DNA from: Lingula anatina | Lineage: Eukaryota > Brachiopoda > Lingulata > Lingulida > Lingulidae | NCBI RefSeq assembly: GCF_001039355.2 | Contig: NW_019775869.1 | Location: 693,268 to 753,267, forward strand | Reading direction: 5' to 3' | Length of the DNA: 60,000 bases | Shown: positions 45,558-59,115 of the stretch, one piece after another | Position numbering within the stretch: position 1 is the first letter of the stretch | How the letters are laid out: each line of letters begins with the position of its first letter | Translations under genes and position numbers: made by a program | The notes under the pieces: model-generated | The model's database searches: none | What the model was told of the DNA's origin: nothing | The model's input: only the letters and a program-made list of their open reading frames with translations

Positions 45558-48500
45558 AAGACATTGGTCCTGTCTGTTCTAGGAGAATCACAAGAACTAT
45601 GTGAGTAAAGTAGATGAAGTTAAGAATTTGCAGGCAAAATGTGTGAATGGAATTGCACATCAGAGGTATCGCATGAAACAGGTTGCAGATAACTTAAAGA
45701 AGTAAGTATTAGCCTTAGAGATACTTGTTCGTATTGAGATTACAAGGTAAAACTGCAGCTGCCATCTTGTACCAGTTGTACTAGTAGTAGAAAGCTTACA
45801 ATATTATCATATATATATATATTGCTGAGTTTGACCTTGTCAAAACAAAAAATACCTGTCTGGATAAATTACCAGTAGATGTTGTTAAGTATTTTGAAAA
45901 CTTCATTTTCCTATTTTATATGCATTTTCTGTTTTGATTTTGAAATGAATCAAAATAAATCATCAGAATACAAATCTGGATTTATTTAACTTGGGTATTG
46001 TTCTTATTAACCATATATGTATAAGTTTTCTTTTCCTTTTAGGTATGGCAAATCCAATGATCAGGAAATTGCAAGTTTATATCAGACAATAGAAGAGAGA
46101 AAAACCCAGTTTAGGGAATTTGAAGATGTACTGCCACATAAAAATGGGTAATTCTGACGTACTCAATTACTGAATCATTTTCTTAAGTATGAAACATTTC
46201 ATGTTCTGATCCATTGAGAAAATTTACACTAACACTTTCATTTATTTATTTATTTATTGCAGATTAAAATTTTTAATGTTCATATCATATTAGGTTTTTC
46301 TTTTTATTACAGGATATATTTAAGCATTGTTCTTGGGCAGGTCAACGTATCACTTCTTAGCAAGAAAGATAAGTGAGTATGGATTGTTGAAAGAAAGCCA
46401 TTTCAAAAGCATTTGAATAAAGTAGCTTAATTGCAAGTTGGCACTTTTTAAAGCAGTTGCATCTGAAAAGGAAAATAGGCCTAAGCTATCATAAAGGCAG
46501 GGGCTGGCTGATTTTTTAAAACCAAGAAGGTGAAAAAAGATTCACTTTCCTGATATTTGCTTTCAGATATCTATATAAGCAAGACTACGAGAAGTTCAAG
46601 CTGATTGTGTCCACCATCTCCATGGTGCTAGCCTTCTGTTTACTGTTCTTTATATCATCTAGGTGAGCCATATAGTAATGCTTTAATTCCTACACCTCAT
46701 TGTACAGTAACATGAATCTGTATATATTTTTCTGTATTTGCATTTTTATCATTTTGGTTTTAATTCCATAGAAAATTTCCAATTATGAATGGGTTGTGGT
46801 GACTTGGAAAACAATAATTGCCTGAAGAGCGTTACTGAAATATATATTTTTCCTCCTCCAGGCCCTAATCTTGGGTTATGCTTGAAAACATAAAGGAATA
46901 TGTTTATAACTATGTTGGCCCATGTATTTCCAGGTATCTGGATGCTGCCTACCACTTTCTCTTGGTCTGGTACTACTGTACATTGACGATAAGAGAGTCC
47001 ATTCTTATTGTGAACGGTTCAAGGTAACCTATATGAATCAATTAATAAAAAGAGTGATGGTGACAAGGAGTATAAGGAATTCCAAAAAGAAGCAACTGCT
47101 ATCAGGGTTTTAATGGATAATGTGGCTTCGATTATAAATTACCACCTCCACGTCCAATTTTTTATTGGTTTGTCCAGCATATTATGTTTTGATATCCCTG
47201 TTATTTAATTGATGAAACAGCTTTATCAGGGAATATCTCTTTACATTCAGATTTATTTTCTATATGAGATATATGAAGTTGATTTCTTTATTCAGAAACC
47301 TACCTTGTTTCATTATCTTGGCAGTTTCAATATTTTGATATAGTTGTTGACACATTACAGAATCAAGGGTTGGTGGGTGGCTCATCACTTTGTGTCCACA
47401 GTGTGTACTGGGGTGCTGCTGATCTGGTAAGTACATTGAAAATAAAACAGTACTTTGACATATATATAATATTGGCATTATTGAATTCAACTTTTAAGTT
47501 CAACATAGACTATTTGTCTCTGACACATACAGGTGGTCCCCAATTTTGGACATTCTGTAATATTTGACACATGCACGCACGCACATGGTACGTTTTCAAA
47601 TGTAATCGTTCTATGCATTTTATTGAAGCAAAGGTTATCATATACTTTGGATATTCATTTGTGTAATCTATTTCTTTACTTAGGCCTGATGGTGTGACTT
47701 ACAGACTCTTCCGGCAACAATTTATGATTTTCTCTGTATATCTCAGTGAGTAAAAGTTTGTCTTTCTTTGTTCATTGAAGTGTATGAGTAAGGAATAGTT
47801 TTTTCTCAGTTTATTAAAAGATATAAAAGGTTTAATGTAGAATTCCTCATATTATTTACTATATATGTTATTAAGTGATGATAATTTTAATTTTTAGACA
47901 GAACAGTTCCTGAGTCAATGGAAGTAATGATTTCATATGTATTAAACAAAATCTTTTATACTCACAATTATAACAGAAATTGATTAATCTTTAACAGGTT
48001 TTGTCCAAGTGCTTCAGTTTTACTACCAGAGCGGGTGTTTGTACAGACTGAGAGCATTGGGAGAAAGGCACAATATGGATATCACTGTTGGTGAGATATC
48101 ATTAAGATTTTTGTTGGTAAGAGGAACGGGATTTTGAAAAGGGTCCAAGATGGAAAAAACTTGAGAACACTGACCCATAGACGTGCTACGAATTGACAAC
48201 AAAACAGCTGCAATACTTAAATATGATGGTGAAAATATTTGATATGCAGGTCATCTTGTTAAACTTCTAAATATGCAATATTTTGTGAAAGGAATCTTAA
48301 GAATATTATATTAAATTTATTGAATTAAGAATGTTTTACTTTCAGAGGGGTTTCAGTCTTGGATGTGGAAGGGCCTGTCTTTTATCCTGCCATTTTTGTT
48401 TGGGGGCTATGTAAGTTCTAATTAGAGATCTCAGCTTATGTGTAAAAAACACTGTCTTCTATGATAACTTGATAATCAGGGTGTACATTCACTGTATCTT

Positions 48501-49242
48501 GTTGGTTTGTTGTATGTAAAGAGCATGTACTTAATATAGTAATTATCTGTACAAGTCATATTATGAACAACAAATTTTTAAAATCTGATTTTAATAAAAT
48601 TGCATTACTAAAAAGTGTAGATATTGAAATGTTTCTGTTCGTGCTAAAATTACTCATACATAATCCTGTGTTGTTGCTTATAAATAATCCTATGTTATTT
48701 CTTATAGATATTCCAGTTTTACAATGCCTACACATTGTACCACTTGGCCTTTCATCCGCAGTCTGAGTTGCAGGTCAGTATATACAGGATATCAATGTGG
48801 TGGATAGCTGTGGTGTCCAGTTTTTTCTCCTATTCATTGTGTTTTCATAGGAGTTGTTTTAAAATTGATTGGATGGTTTTCATACAACATTAATTGAGAG
48901 AAAACTTTGAGTTGCTTACAAGGAAATAAACCTGTATACCTTTAATTTTGATTGTAAATTTAAGTAAAAAGAAGACTAGTCTATTCAGCAAAGTGTGTCT
49001 GAAATTTAAAGTTTTTTTTTTCTTTTTTTTTCATTTTTAAAAAAATTTCAAATTTGTTTCAGGTACCAGTTGTATGCTTCATGTTCTTTGTCCTTGCCTC
49101 TGGAAACGCATGGACTACACTTCTCGTTATACGGGAAAAGCTGAAGAGCAGGCTTCAAGAGTCAAAACCTAAACTTTTCCGCATGAAGAGCAAGTACAAG
49201 TTTAACTGGAATAATAACAAGGAAACGACTAAAGTACTTTGA
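45065..49242 (+). CDS. TMEM120: TMEM120 (TACAN/NET29 family) membrane protein (complete, 12 exons)
   Basis: Multi-pass protein of the nuclear envelope/ER; vertebrate members have been linked to adipogenesis and lipid metabolism, and a proposed mechanosensitive channel role is disputed. Exons: 45065-45130, 45583-45701, 46043-46147, 46313-46372, 46567-46662, 46934-47023, 47361-47426, 47684-47745, 47998-48090, 48346-48410, 48708-48773 and 49063-49242. Phases agree and total 1068 nt (355 residues; human A and B about 340). The first three exons encode a hydrophilic coiled-coil region, followed by about six membrane segments. Conserved phrases: [64 protein letters not shown] and [19 protein letters not shown]. 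One copy exists here, so it cannot be assigned to the vertebrate A or B paralogue. An AATAAA at 49342-49347 is the likely polyadenylation signal. Confidence 0.97.
45509..45554. repeat. (TAT)n microsatellite in TMEM120 intron 1
   Basis: About 15 uninterrupted ATT units, ending 28 bases before the exon 2 acceptor. Confidence 0.95.
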
Positions 49243-49341
49243 CACCACGGTAATGTCAGGGGCTGGAAAATTACTGCACCAGATAATTCTGCATTTTTCT
49301 TGCATTAAAGCAGAAGACTTTTTTCCAATCTTTTCACAAGC

Positions 49342-49347
49342 AATAAA
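49342..49347 (+). terminator. Candidate TMEM120 polyadenylation signal (AATAAA)
   Basis: Canonical hexamer 100 bases after the TMEM120 stop, inside CAATAAAATAAACA. Confidence 0.6.
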
Positions 49348-52300
49348 ATAAACATGTTTTGTGTCCAGCAAGGATGGTGACCTGCCTGAGACTGGTGGTG
49401 TGGGGATGAACAGAAATGGACCAATAGAATTACAAGTTGTGTGCCTGTCACAAAATGGCTACCTGGGGGGCGCCACCTGCAAGGTCACAGTTGTAGATGT
49501 GGATCAGATCCACGGTAGCGGGAGTGTGTGTTCTCTTTTCAAACATATGCATTTGATGTTATAATTTAATTTGTTGACTATTTAAAACGTTCAAGTATGT
49601 AATTGAAATGATTCAAGATCAGTGCTCAATGAATGAACGTAACAACAATTTGTTTAAAAATATGGGGAGATATGATCATTTTTGAACGTTTTCTCTAAGA
49701 TCACATTCACAACGAGTTGAGCCATGGCTTTACAAATCCTGGAACTAAATATGGCAGACATACATGAAAGAAAAACCACTTAATCTTTTAATGGTCTCTC
49801 CGCCTCTCACATGCCTCCCCATGCGTCTTCCCTGCGGGGGTACAGTCATTAAATCTCGGCTCCAGTGGGACGACACATGGGGAGGCGTGTGAGAGGCAGA
49901 GAGACTATTAAAAGATTAGGCGTTTTTTCTTTCATGTACGTCCGCCATATTTAGTTCCAGGATTTGTAAAGCCATGGCTCAACTCATTGTGAATGCAATC
50001 TAAATTAGTCGTCTAAAAAGGTCAGTGTTTGCAGTTTCTAGAATTTGATTATTTATTTAAATCTTGAGATTATATCATTTTTTTAAATAAGATATTATAA
50101 GTTTTGGGAAGGTAGAGGTGGTTGTGCATGTCAATATTGACAACCAGTTTAGTTTTATTTACTGATATTAGCCCATGTATATAATTTTGTTTCTCTTGTT
50201 TATCCATACTGGAAATACTTAAAAGGCACCAGTAAAAGTGTTGTTTAGACTTTGTGAAAATGTATCTTTGTTATTAATGAATTTAAAAGTTTTTTCGGCT
50301 TGTAAGAACATGTCAAGCATCCAATTTAAAGACCACTTAAAGATTTTTTTACCTGATGTTAACCAATTCAATGAATTTTTTTGTGTGTTTGTAAAGTGGA
50401 GGGATATGTCATGTTGCATTTTTATTAAAAAGGCAAAAATAAAGTAGTGGTTGTCCATTTGAAGAGTCTGCTAACATTCTGACAATTTTTTTTTTACAAA
50501 TTCTTTTTCAAATAAATCATAAAACAATTCAAATAAATTATCTGCAGGTATTGATTTGTTCTGTAAACTTTAATTCATATTCAAACCACAATTGTCTTTA
50601 TTTTTATTATACCGCATTTCAGCAATTGTGCAATACTTGTGACAGTATTGAATAATGGTTAAGTAGAAACAATTTTATAAAATAAAACAGTTTGTACTCA
50701 AAGGCATCTTAATTTGTTTCCTTGCCTTTTTTAAAACAATTTTACAAACTTTTCATTAATTAATTTCTTTTCACTGTCTGAATTAACAGGATGTTAGACA
50801 ATTTTCATATTTGTAGATGTTTTCTGCCATAGCTGGGAAGAGGCATTTTGCCACATAAATTTGCTGACAAGGTGTAAAAGTCTACCCCACCCCCCTCCTC
50901 CATCCAACAGGAGGGGTGCTTTGCCTAGTAACTTCTCAGCCTACAGAAGCTGTCCTTAAAGCAATGCAAAATATATATTTACAAGATAGTCCCCCCACCC
51001 ACCACCACGCCGAAACTGACATTCTCTTCTCCAAACTACTTACTGCCAAATTAAACAGTAAACCGTTTTAAGCCAATATTGTGGAAGTCAGAAACACCAA
51101 AACCAACCAGTTCTGTAGCTTTGTTCAAACATTTTATCATTAATGGCTTGTGTTGATTTACATAGTATTATTACAATTCTGATAATGCATTTCAGTTATA
51201 AAGAATGCAAGTCTACTGAACTGTTTTATTCTGTTTGGTTCAACTACATTTATATCCACTTTTAAGTTAAAATGTCCCACTGATGAAATACATTTAATAC
51301 AAGCACTGAAAACAAATCATATTGTTAGCATTTACATTTCACAAAAATTTTACATTTTTATATTCAAAANACTAAAACCATGATTACCGCCAGCGTAGAC
51401 GCTGGTGGTACTAATTAATTTTTGTCAGAAAATCATCACTGAACAGTTTCCCCTGAGAATGTATTGCACAAACTATGGCCTTTTTCACAGCAAGAAGAAC
51501 ACTAAACCGAATGACTAGTAGTCCCCATTAAGAGGTCCCTACATGTTATTACTAGTGTGCTACAGGGTTTTTTTTACCACCTTTCTTAAGCTCTGCACAA
51601 GTTTGCTTCCTGCTGTTTATTTAGGCCAAGTTGAGCACATGGGCTGTGTTAGGTCACAGTCAGGCTATGAAGTTGTCCATCTCTTGAACTGTACCATTCC
51701 ATTTGCAAAGGGCCTATCTCACACATTTTTCAGTCTATTCAAGGATCATTTTGAAGCAATTTCCAAGCCTTAAATTAATTTTTATGCAAACAATGAAGCC
51801 GATCTGTGTATTAAAGGTTTTGCGTGGAATATAATTTGGTACGTATATGGTCAACAAAAACCAGTGCATTATTTGGTTTTACAGAACCAAATTACAAAAC
51901 ATTCTGTAAAACACTTCAGAGCACAAAAAAAAAAGATTTAAGGCAGTGTACTGGAAAACTATCAGTTGTAAAGTTCTATCCGAAGACAAAATTTTGAAAA
52001 AAGCTCACTTTGGGTGAATGGTTAATTGCACATATAATTCAAGGAATATAAATATATATATAATTTCCAATCAATTTTTGTCAAACATTAAGAATTTAAT
52101 TCTAATCTTAATCTTATTATCAACAAGTTGTCAAAAAGTTGTCAAAAAAAAAATCACGTCATGGCCCGAGAATGCTCTGATGATCATTTTTTCAATACTG
52201 ACAAAACCACTGCTAAAATAAAAATAACAGGAACAATACATGCACAACAGATCTCTTTGGGCAAAACATGAATAAGCTATATATAATAAAAAGATAACAT

Positions 52301-52608
52301 GATAACAATAGCAATGAAATAATCCAACAGATACATATATCTGAAACTATTCACTTCAATTCGTTCACATGGAAGGAAAGTTTGTTACTCGATAATTGTC
52401 ACCCATTTAATTATACAAGTATGACCATATTAAAGAAACATTTTAATGTATATATGTGGAGTATCTCAAAATATAAATAAGATGCATATAGATATTTATT
52501 ATGAAGTCTGGATATCATCTGATTATAGACATTTGTTCTCGTTGTATTATTCACACACAGCTCACAAGAGGAAAAGCTCTTCTTGGTAAACTCTCTGGTA
52601 TCTGGAGG
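49348..52608. other. Convergent intergenic region, TMEM120 / SPNS
   Basis: It contains a foldback element (49697-50004), a single N join at 51370, a near-perfect 26-bp hairpin at 51385-51410 and otherwise AT-rich DNA. A protein-like open stretch at 49361-49560 lies just after the TMEM120 polyadenylation signal but has no recognisable family. TTTATT at 52495-52500 fits the SPNS polyadenylation signal on the - strand. Confidence 0.5.
49697..50004. mobile_element. Foldback (palindromic) element, about 308 bp
   Basis: Arms of about 140 bp flank a short GC-richer centre. The left arm reads CATTCACAACGAGTTGAGCC and TGGCTTTACAAATCCTGG; the right arm gives the complements with few mismatches (CCAGGATTTGTAAAGCCA, GGCTCAACTCATTGTGAATG). 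Pairing continues through TTTCTTTCATGT and the CCTCTCACATGCCTCCCC region. No open frame. This is the best-conserved hairpin in the window, which suggests recent insertion. Confidence 0.9.
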
Positions 52609-55600
52609 TTAAATTGGCTCTGCAGGTGCTCCAGGCACTGTATCCTCTTCTGTACTCACCTCTGCTTGCAGACCTGAAATGACCATTATAATGAATTAGC
52701 CAATGTGGAAATGCAGGTCAACGGCAATAATGAATTAGATTATGTTTTCAAGATGATAATCACAAACTACGACCTGTGGGCATTCAGCTTCATGATGCTC
52801 TGTGACATGAGTGAAATGTGGCCGTTTCATATTTTGTTCAGAAGTGATTATCATTAAAATATTAATAATCAGAAATCCTTGGAACCATTTGATAGCTAAC
52901 AAATATGGAATTACATTTTGTAACAGTGAAGCACACTCCACAGTAGTACAAAAATAAATATACTTTAAATATTACAGTTGTACATCTGACATTCATTAAA
53001 CTAATCTTCATTGCTGCAAAATACATTTAGTTGCCTCTTTTATTTGATATAAATCACCAGTTTAAATCAATCTACTTATCAAAAACTGTCAATTCAGAGA
53101 TATGTTAAAAGCACTCAGCGAGTAAATACAAGAGAAAGATAAGTGATATGCATATTCTATGCATTAAAGGCACATACACCCCAGAAAGTGGCTTTGATAC
53201 TGGATATCAGACAGGTTAAAAATAAGACATTTTTACACAGCTTTGATATTTAAAATGAATGCATTAAAGTGCATATTTCTCCATAAATTGGACCAGTCCT
53301 CAATTAAGGCACCTTTGAGTTGTCCTGTCTAATACCAAGATCAAACGAGAAAGAAGAGAAAAAGACTACAACCTGGAAAACTCACCACCAACTACAGCAT
53401 GCACAGCTAGCAACAATATCATGGAATTGGCAAGTAGCTTAGGCTCTCTCCCTGTAGACAGGCTACAGAAATGCATGGACAGTTAGCAGTGATATTTGCG
53501 TAAACTGAGACTACCACACAGGGGACAACACATGGGATAAATGATGTCTGTGATGTGTGTAGGGAACATCTAGGTGGTCCTTGGGTAAATCATTTTAAAG
53601 ACCTTCAATCTAATTATATAATCACCACCCCCTTCTCTTTCTAGTTCCTTTGATATGCTGTACAGCAAAGAAGTTATCTCTCCAAAATTCTGATTACTGA
53701 TTTGAAAAGGTAAACTTGAAGATGAGGAAGCTAATCAGTATGAGAATTGGGTTTACTTCAACACGAATTTAATAAATTTAATTTAATTTATAATCAAGTT
53801 TAAAATTTGTAATATTATTTGAGACAATAGCACTAAAGGCCCCACAACCAAATATTTTGGAAAGAGAAAAAATTTTCATCAATACTAAATTACTCAAAAA
53901 TTCATCAATTCGCATCTCTCTGGTTCTGGAATTTGTAACTGTACAGTGCTAATGCTACAACATACCATTTTCTTTTCCATTAGCCTGTAAATCTCTCATA
54001 CTGAGAGAGATGGTAGGAATAGGGTTGGTTGGACTAGAGTTAGAGAGTTGGATGGCTGGGAGGGAAGAAAAATGTGACTTGAACAGGTGCTTTATGTTAG
54101 GGTGGAAAACATGCAGGACAAAATCAAAACTTTAACACAGTAAATATGTAAGTACCCTGGTTCCTTATAGTTGGCTGTCTACATGATTTAAGTAAAGGTA
54201 AGCAATGAGACAAACAGTAAACAAACAGAAATCCAAGGCCATTCAGCATGAAACAATACAAAAAATGAGAAGAAAGAATAACATAAACAGCTTGGCAGCA
54301 ACAGAGATTTTAAACAGAGTCTTCCAGAGTTAGTCCAAGCTCTACAGGTGCCATAACCAAAGCAGCGTTCCAAGTGAACGCCTTCCAACAAACCTTCATG
54401 TATAATTTTATCAGTTTTCTTCTTGTCATATACAATGTAGATTGCCGTGGCTAGAAACGCTCCCCCTCCCAGTACAGCAACAAATGCTGTGATGTACAAT
54501 GCATACTGCAGGGCAAAGTACTCGTACTGGGGATACTTGGGCTCATTTCCTCTGATCTTGTCAGACATCTGAAACAGATACATGGACAAAACATACTTTT
54601 ACATCAATGACCTATGTTGTCTAATGACTGTATTATACAACAACTACTGCACCTCAGGTTGTTGGCAGACCCAACCCCCTCTTAAAATTTCTGGTCACAG
54701 GCCTGTTAATCTTGCCTTAGAGCATTCTGTAGTCACAATATTGTTGACTGGATTTGTTCCACTTACCAGTCCTATGAGATAGGGACTCCCTGCGTCCCCA
54801 AGAAGATGTGACATCACTATCTGTACAGCTTCTGCTGTTGAACGTCTGGTCGGAATCACAACTCCCTGCAATAATTATCCAGTATGCTTACTTATAAGAA
54901 AAATACACTCACACAAACATAAGGCAATTCAATCAATCAACTTTAAATCCCCAATTGTACTTAGAACTATTCTGAGAATATCTTTTAATCTGAGAATATG
55001 TCTACTTAATTTCCCTTTCATTGTTGGTTGTTTTCAGAATTATGAATACAAGAAGAGTTTCATACCAATAATATATCTGCTACAATTGACCAATTAAGAC
55101 ATAGGAGAGTTTCACCTAAAAATATGAGAACCTGAAAGAAAAATATGAGAATTATCTTTTCATCTCAAAGAACTATCTGTGAAAATCTTCCTTTTACTAT
55201 GTAAAGATTATATTTGTATGATAAATTGGTATGAAACTGATAAAGTCTAAACATTATCTTATATTCTTCACCTTTAATTACTTCATTTCGCTTTTTCGCT
55301 TTCATTTTCAAAACATGTACTGTAAATACTATGGTTATATATACAAAATGCTTACCCATGTCACTATTGTGTTATACTGAGAAACTACAATGGCAACATA
55401 GAGGAATGGCATACATGACAGCAGACCAAAGGCACACACAAAGGGGTCTGCCCTAGCATCAAACTTGCTACGTAGTCTCCGTGCTGACTCGGCCCCTATA
55501 CCCACACCAAAGAACCCAGCCAAACAAGTGATGATTCCAAATGTTAGACTCACACTGGAACTCAAGTCATCTCTGAAATACAACCAATTACTTATTGAAA

Positions 55601-58600
55601 CATAATACATTTTTCCCTTTTACTAAAAATATCAAGTAAAATCAAACTGACAGCTAAACTTAGTATTAACATGACAAATCAAAATAACTGATAAATACAT
55701 TAGATTATTCCCTTTATCATCCTCAAAAAACTGAGTTGCTGATTGAAGAATATACTTATCTGCCATCAGTGAAATGTGCGTTCTTGATAATAATTATCTC
55801 CCATCAGTAAAACATGCATTCTCGATAATAATTATCTCCCATCAGTAAAACATGCATTCTTGATAATAACTCTGTTCAAAAGTCACCATACTGATATGTT
55901 AAAAATACAAACATTGTCTCCATAAAACCCCTTGATTCTGCCTTAAGAATATTGTCCTTACTTCTGTTTAGGTGTCCTGTCCACCTGATCTTGCACCAGT
56001 ATGGAGTTGTAGACATAGGTGGGAGCCCAGAGGGCCAGGGCACCTGTCACAAAGGCCACACTGGTGAAACCCAATGTGGACCATACAAAGCTTTTACTGG
56101 AAAGAGATGGTAGTCTTCATTTAGAAATGAGTTTATAATTATGGTATATTGTAAACACTATACTGATATTAAGAAAAATACTTCCATAAGATTGTTGTCT
56201 ATAATGTGTGACATTTAAAATGAGATGCATCCATACATGGCATGTCATAAGAGGCACTTGCATACACCAATTTGTGTTAGTACACTGGTTAATTATAATC
56301 AAACAATAAATTGATCAAAATTTCATATCTTGCCTAAGCAGAATTAATATTTGCCTAGACAAAAATCCAGGTACAATCTTGTCTTTGCAAAACTCTCAAC
56401 ACTAATGACTTCTTACACAAATTAAAAATCCAGTTAGAACTAAATTTAAACTGTAACACAGTAATTAGATATCTGAGATAGAACATGTGTTTCACGTATA
56501 CTTACTTCTTCAAAAGGTATTTGAGATCATCCAGGTAGCTAGTGCTGTGTAAGTGTGTGCCCCCCTCTGCCTGCCCCCTGGGTGGCTCCTTCACCAGAGT
56601 ACTGATCAGAATCACACAGATCACACCCAACACTGGAGTTACCTGACATGAAGAGTTATTACATCTGATATAATACCCACCAGACCACTTGAAACAACAT
56701 TTTATACTGACGAAAACTTGATGTACTAATACAACTTCTACTACTACTTTATAGTACCCTTAGATTTTGCTAGGGGGCACATGCTTAAATTTTGCTTAGC
56801 AAAATAACTGAAAATTTTATTGTAATGGCACAAGAATGGAAGTACTAGTAATGTATTTTTCATAGAGAGACAAAAAGAGAGAAGCGGGAACCTCCAAAGC
56901 TTGGTGTAGTATATAACTGCCCCCCCCCCCCCCCCGACACACCCCCCCCGCCCACCACCACCACCTCCTCCTATATCATCACAACAAACTTCCATCCCAG
57001 TATGCAACGCCATCATACAAATGAGACCTGTCAATTTACCCTAAGAGCCCACTTCCAGTTTCCAAGGGCAGTTGCAATCTCTGAACCAACAATGTACCCC
57101 AAACCACTGCAAAATAAAAGATAAATTAATGAAGTTAACTTTTTCCGTTATGCCATGTGCCACATAAAAGAAAGTGCTACTTTGAGTTAATTTACAATTT
57201 ACTGATGCAGTGCCTTTTTTAAACTATCTATTGACTTTTATAATGACACTCATTTTATAAACAGAATTAGTATAATGACTCACTAGTTAAACTATAATAC
57301 CTACAGTTTGTCCTTGTAAATTGTTTTGATAGAATAGATATAGTCAAAACATGTACTTCTGAACTTTTGAACTTTGCGATAAAGTGTATAAAATGTATAA
57401 AAGTGTATAAAGTGTATGCCTAGTCATCAGGGAGAGCATGTATAGGAATATGTATATAAAAACAGTGCTGCAAACTGACACCTTGAGACTGACCTGCCTA
57501 TGGGGATAGCAAAATAAAATATAGCCAACATCTTGGTCCTCATATCCTTCACAAATAGATCTGCTATAAGTGTAGGTGCAATAGTGGAGTAGCTGGCCTC
57601 TCCAATACCAACACAGCCTCTTAGGAACAGAAACAGCCCAAACATCTAGTGGGAGAAAAAAAAGAGAGACTGCATTTCAGAGCCCTATACTAAACTCTAA
57701 GGATGTTTAGTAAAGCTTATATATAAATGCATTCAAATTCACACATCATAATAGCTGAGGGGGATTCCTGCTAAAGTGCAATGATTTCATAGGGAATTCC
57801 CATACTATGAACCCACTATCCATAGAATTTATCTAAAAAGTCCTTGCTGATTATATAGTCACAAGCAGCATTGATGTCATAAAGAAAATGTGCAGATAAT
57901 ACAATATTGTATCTTTAGTTAGAGAGAGTCAAATTTGCCTCCCTGTAAATATTATCAAATTCAACAAAACAGCCACTACATACTATCAAAACATATATTG
58001 CATCAAAATATGTGTTTGACTTAATTTGTATTGTATTATATTGTATTGTACTTACATTAGCTGGTACAAATGAGCTTGCCAGTGTTATTCCTGACCAGAA
58101 ACATATACCAGCCACCATGATAATCTTTCTGTTATATCTGTCTCCAAGGTAACCAAACAGTGGAGACAACAACATGTAACTAACAATGAAGACGGTTTGA
58201 AGAAGTCCTGAGAGCTGATCATCAAGTTGATAATATGGACGTATCTTTGTCAACACACCTGGAAATAAATATTGATAAAAAATATTACAGCTTAAAAAAA
58301 GGCATTCCTACTAAATATTCAAGAAAGACAATCAAACTAAGAATCATTGCAGAATATTTGCTTTTTTATTTGTTTGCTTCTAAGGCTAATAGTATGTGGT
58401 TTAATACTTCTCATGTGGTGCAGTGTTTTGCAGTACCTGCGACATACACGATGCACTGCCAACATTTGAACTGGCACATTACAGTGTATTAGTATTTTCA
58501 AGCAATCCATATTAAAAACAACATCTTTTAGACTCATATTTCATGAAACTGGATACCCCGTGGACTTCTGACTCTGCAGCCCATTATGGCATTAATGACA

Positions 58601-59115
58601 AGTGTCCTTAACATTTATAAATCTAATAATAAATGACAGCAAGCTTTCTGAAATTATTGTCATGCAATACCCGTGGGTAAGATGTTTTGTAAGGTTTTCC
58701 ATCCAACAGCAATTTGAATAATCAAATAATATGGAACAAAAAGTAATGTACCACAAAATAGAAACCGGCTTGTTACATTTTCAAATTCTTTTATTTCCTT
58801 GTAAAATAAAATATTTTAAATATTACCTGCGATTGTAAATCTATCCATATAATTAAGCAAGTTGATAAACAATAAGACGGCCACGATCACATAGGATCTA
58901 GCCTTGGTAATGTTATGTGGTCTTTCGCTTGGTATTTTAACTTCCACGGAATCATCTGGATCCTCTCTGCCGTTGCCTTCCAACCGGCCGTCAGAAATAA
59001 TCTTCTCCGTGTCGTCAGGAAATATGCCATTTGGCACATCCTCGTCGTAAGACTGCTCCCCTATCATATCTTGTAATACAACCGTGTCATCAAATGGTGG
59101 TTCAAGGCCACTCAT
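52609..59115 (-). CDS. SPNS1-like: Spinster-type major facilitator transporter (SPNS; complete, 12 exons)
   Basis: Twelve-helix MFS transporter. Vertebrate SPNS1 exports lysophospholipids from lysosomes and SPNS2 exports sphingosine-1-phosphate; Drosophila Spinster is late-endosomal. Exons in transcript order are complement 58827-59115, 58056-58258, 57494-57645, 57040-57106, 56506-56642, 55962-56096, 55356-55572, 55066-55131, 54767-54865, 54394-54568, 53966-54055 and 52609-52673. Phases agree and total 1695 nt (564 residues). The first 80 or so residues are acidic and cytosolic. Signatures: [14 protein letters not shown] (helix 1), the MFS loop motif [10 protein letters not shown], and [22 protein letters not shown]. 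The last exon ends [13 protein letters not shown]. Exon 11 looks like a cassette: skipping it keeps the frame. Paralogue assignment within SPNS1/2/3 is not certain. Confidence 0.95.
53966..54055 (-). CDS. SPNS cassette exon 11 (90 nt)
   Basis: Acceptor CCTCCCAG and donor GTATGT on the - strand. Length 90 nt, with the same phase at both ends, so inclusion or skipping keeps the frame. It encodes [13 protein letters not shown], then [12 protein letters not shown], a Ser/Pro-rich cytosolic segment. I recognise no homologue; support is splice signals, phase and the absence of stops. Confidence 0.6.
55763..55876. repeat. 38-bp minisatellite (3 copies) in SPNS intron 6
   Basis: The phrase CCATCAGTAAAACATGCATT plus TCTTGATAATAATTATCT is repeated with CCATCAG starting at 55763, 55801 and 55839, an exact 38-base period. 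Confidence 0.85.

Noticed and set aside
49361-49560. An alternative last exon of TMEM120
   Set aside because: In phase 0 from exon 11, the acceptor at the CAG before this stretch leads to a stop after three codons, so it cannot extend TMEM120.
54188-54393. Read-through tail as the main SPNS C-terminus
   Set aside because: Splicing at 54394 to downstream exons with matching phases gives a more plausible hydrophilic tail; the read-through form is kept only as a possible isoform.
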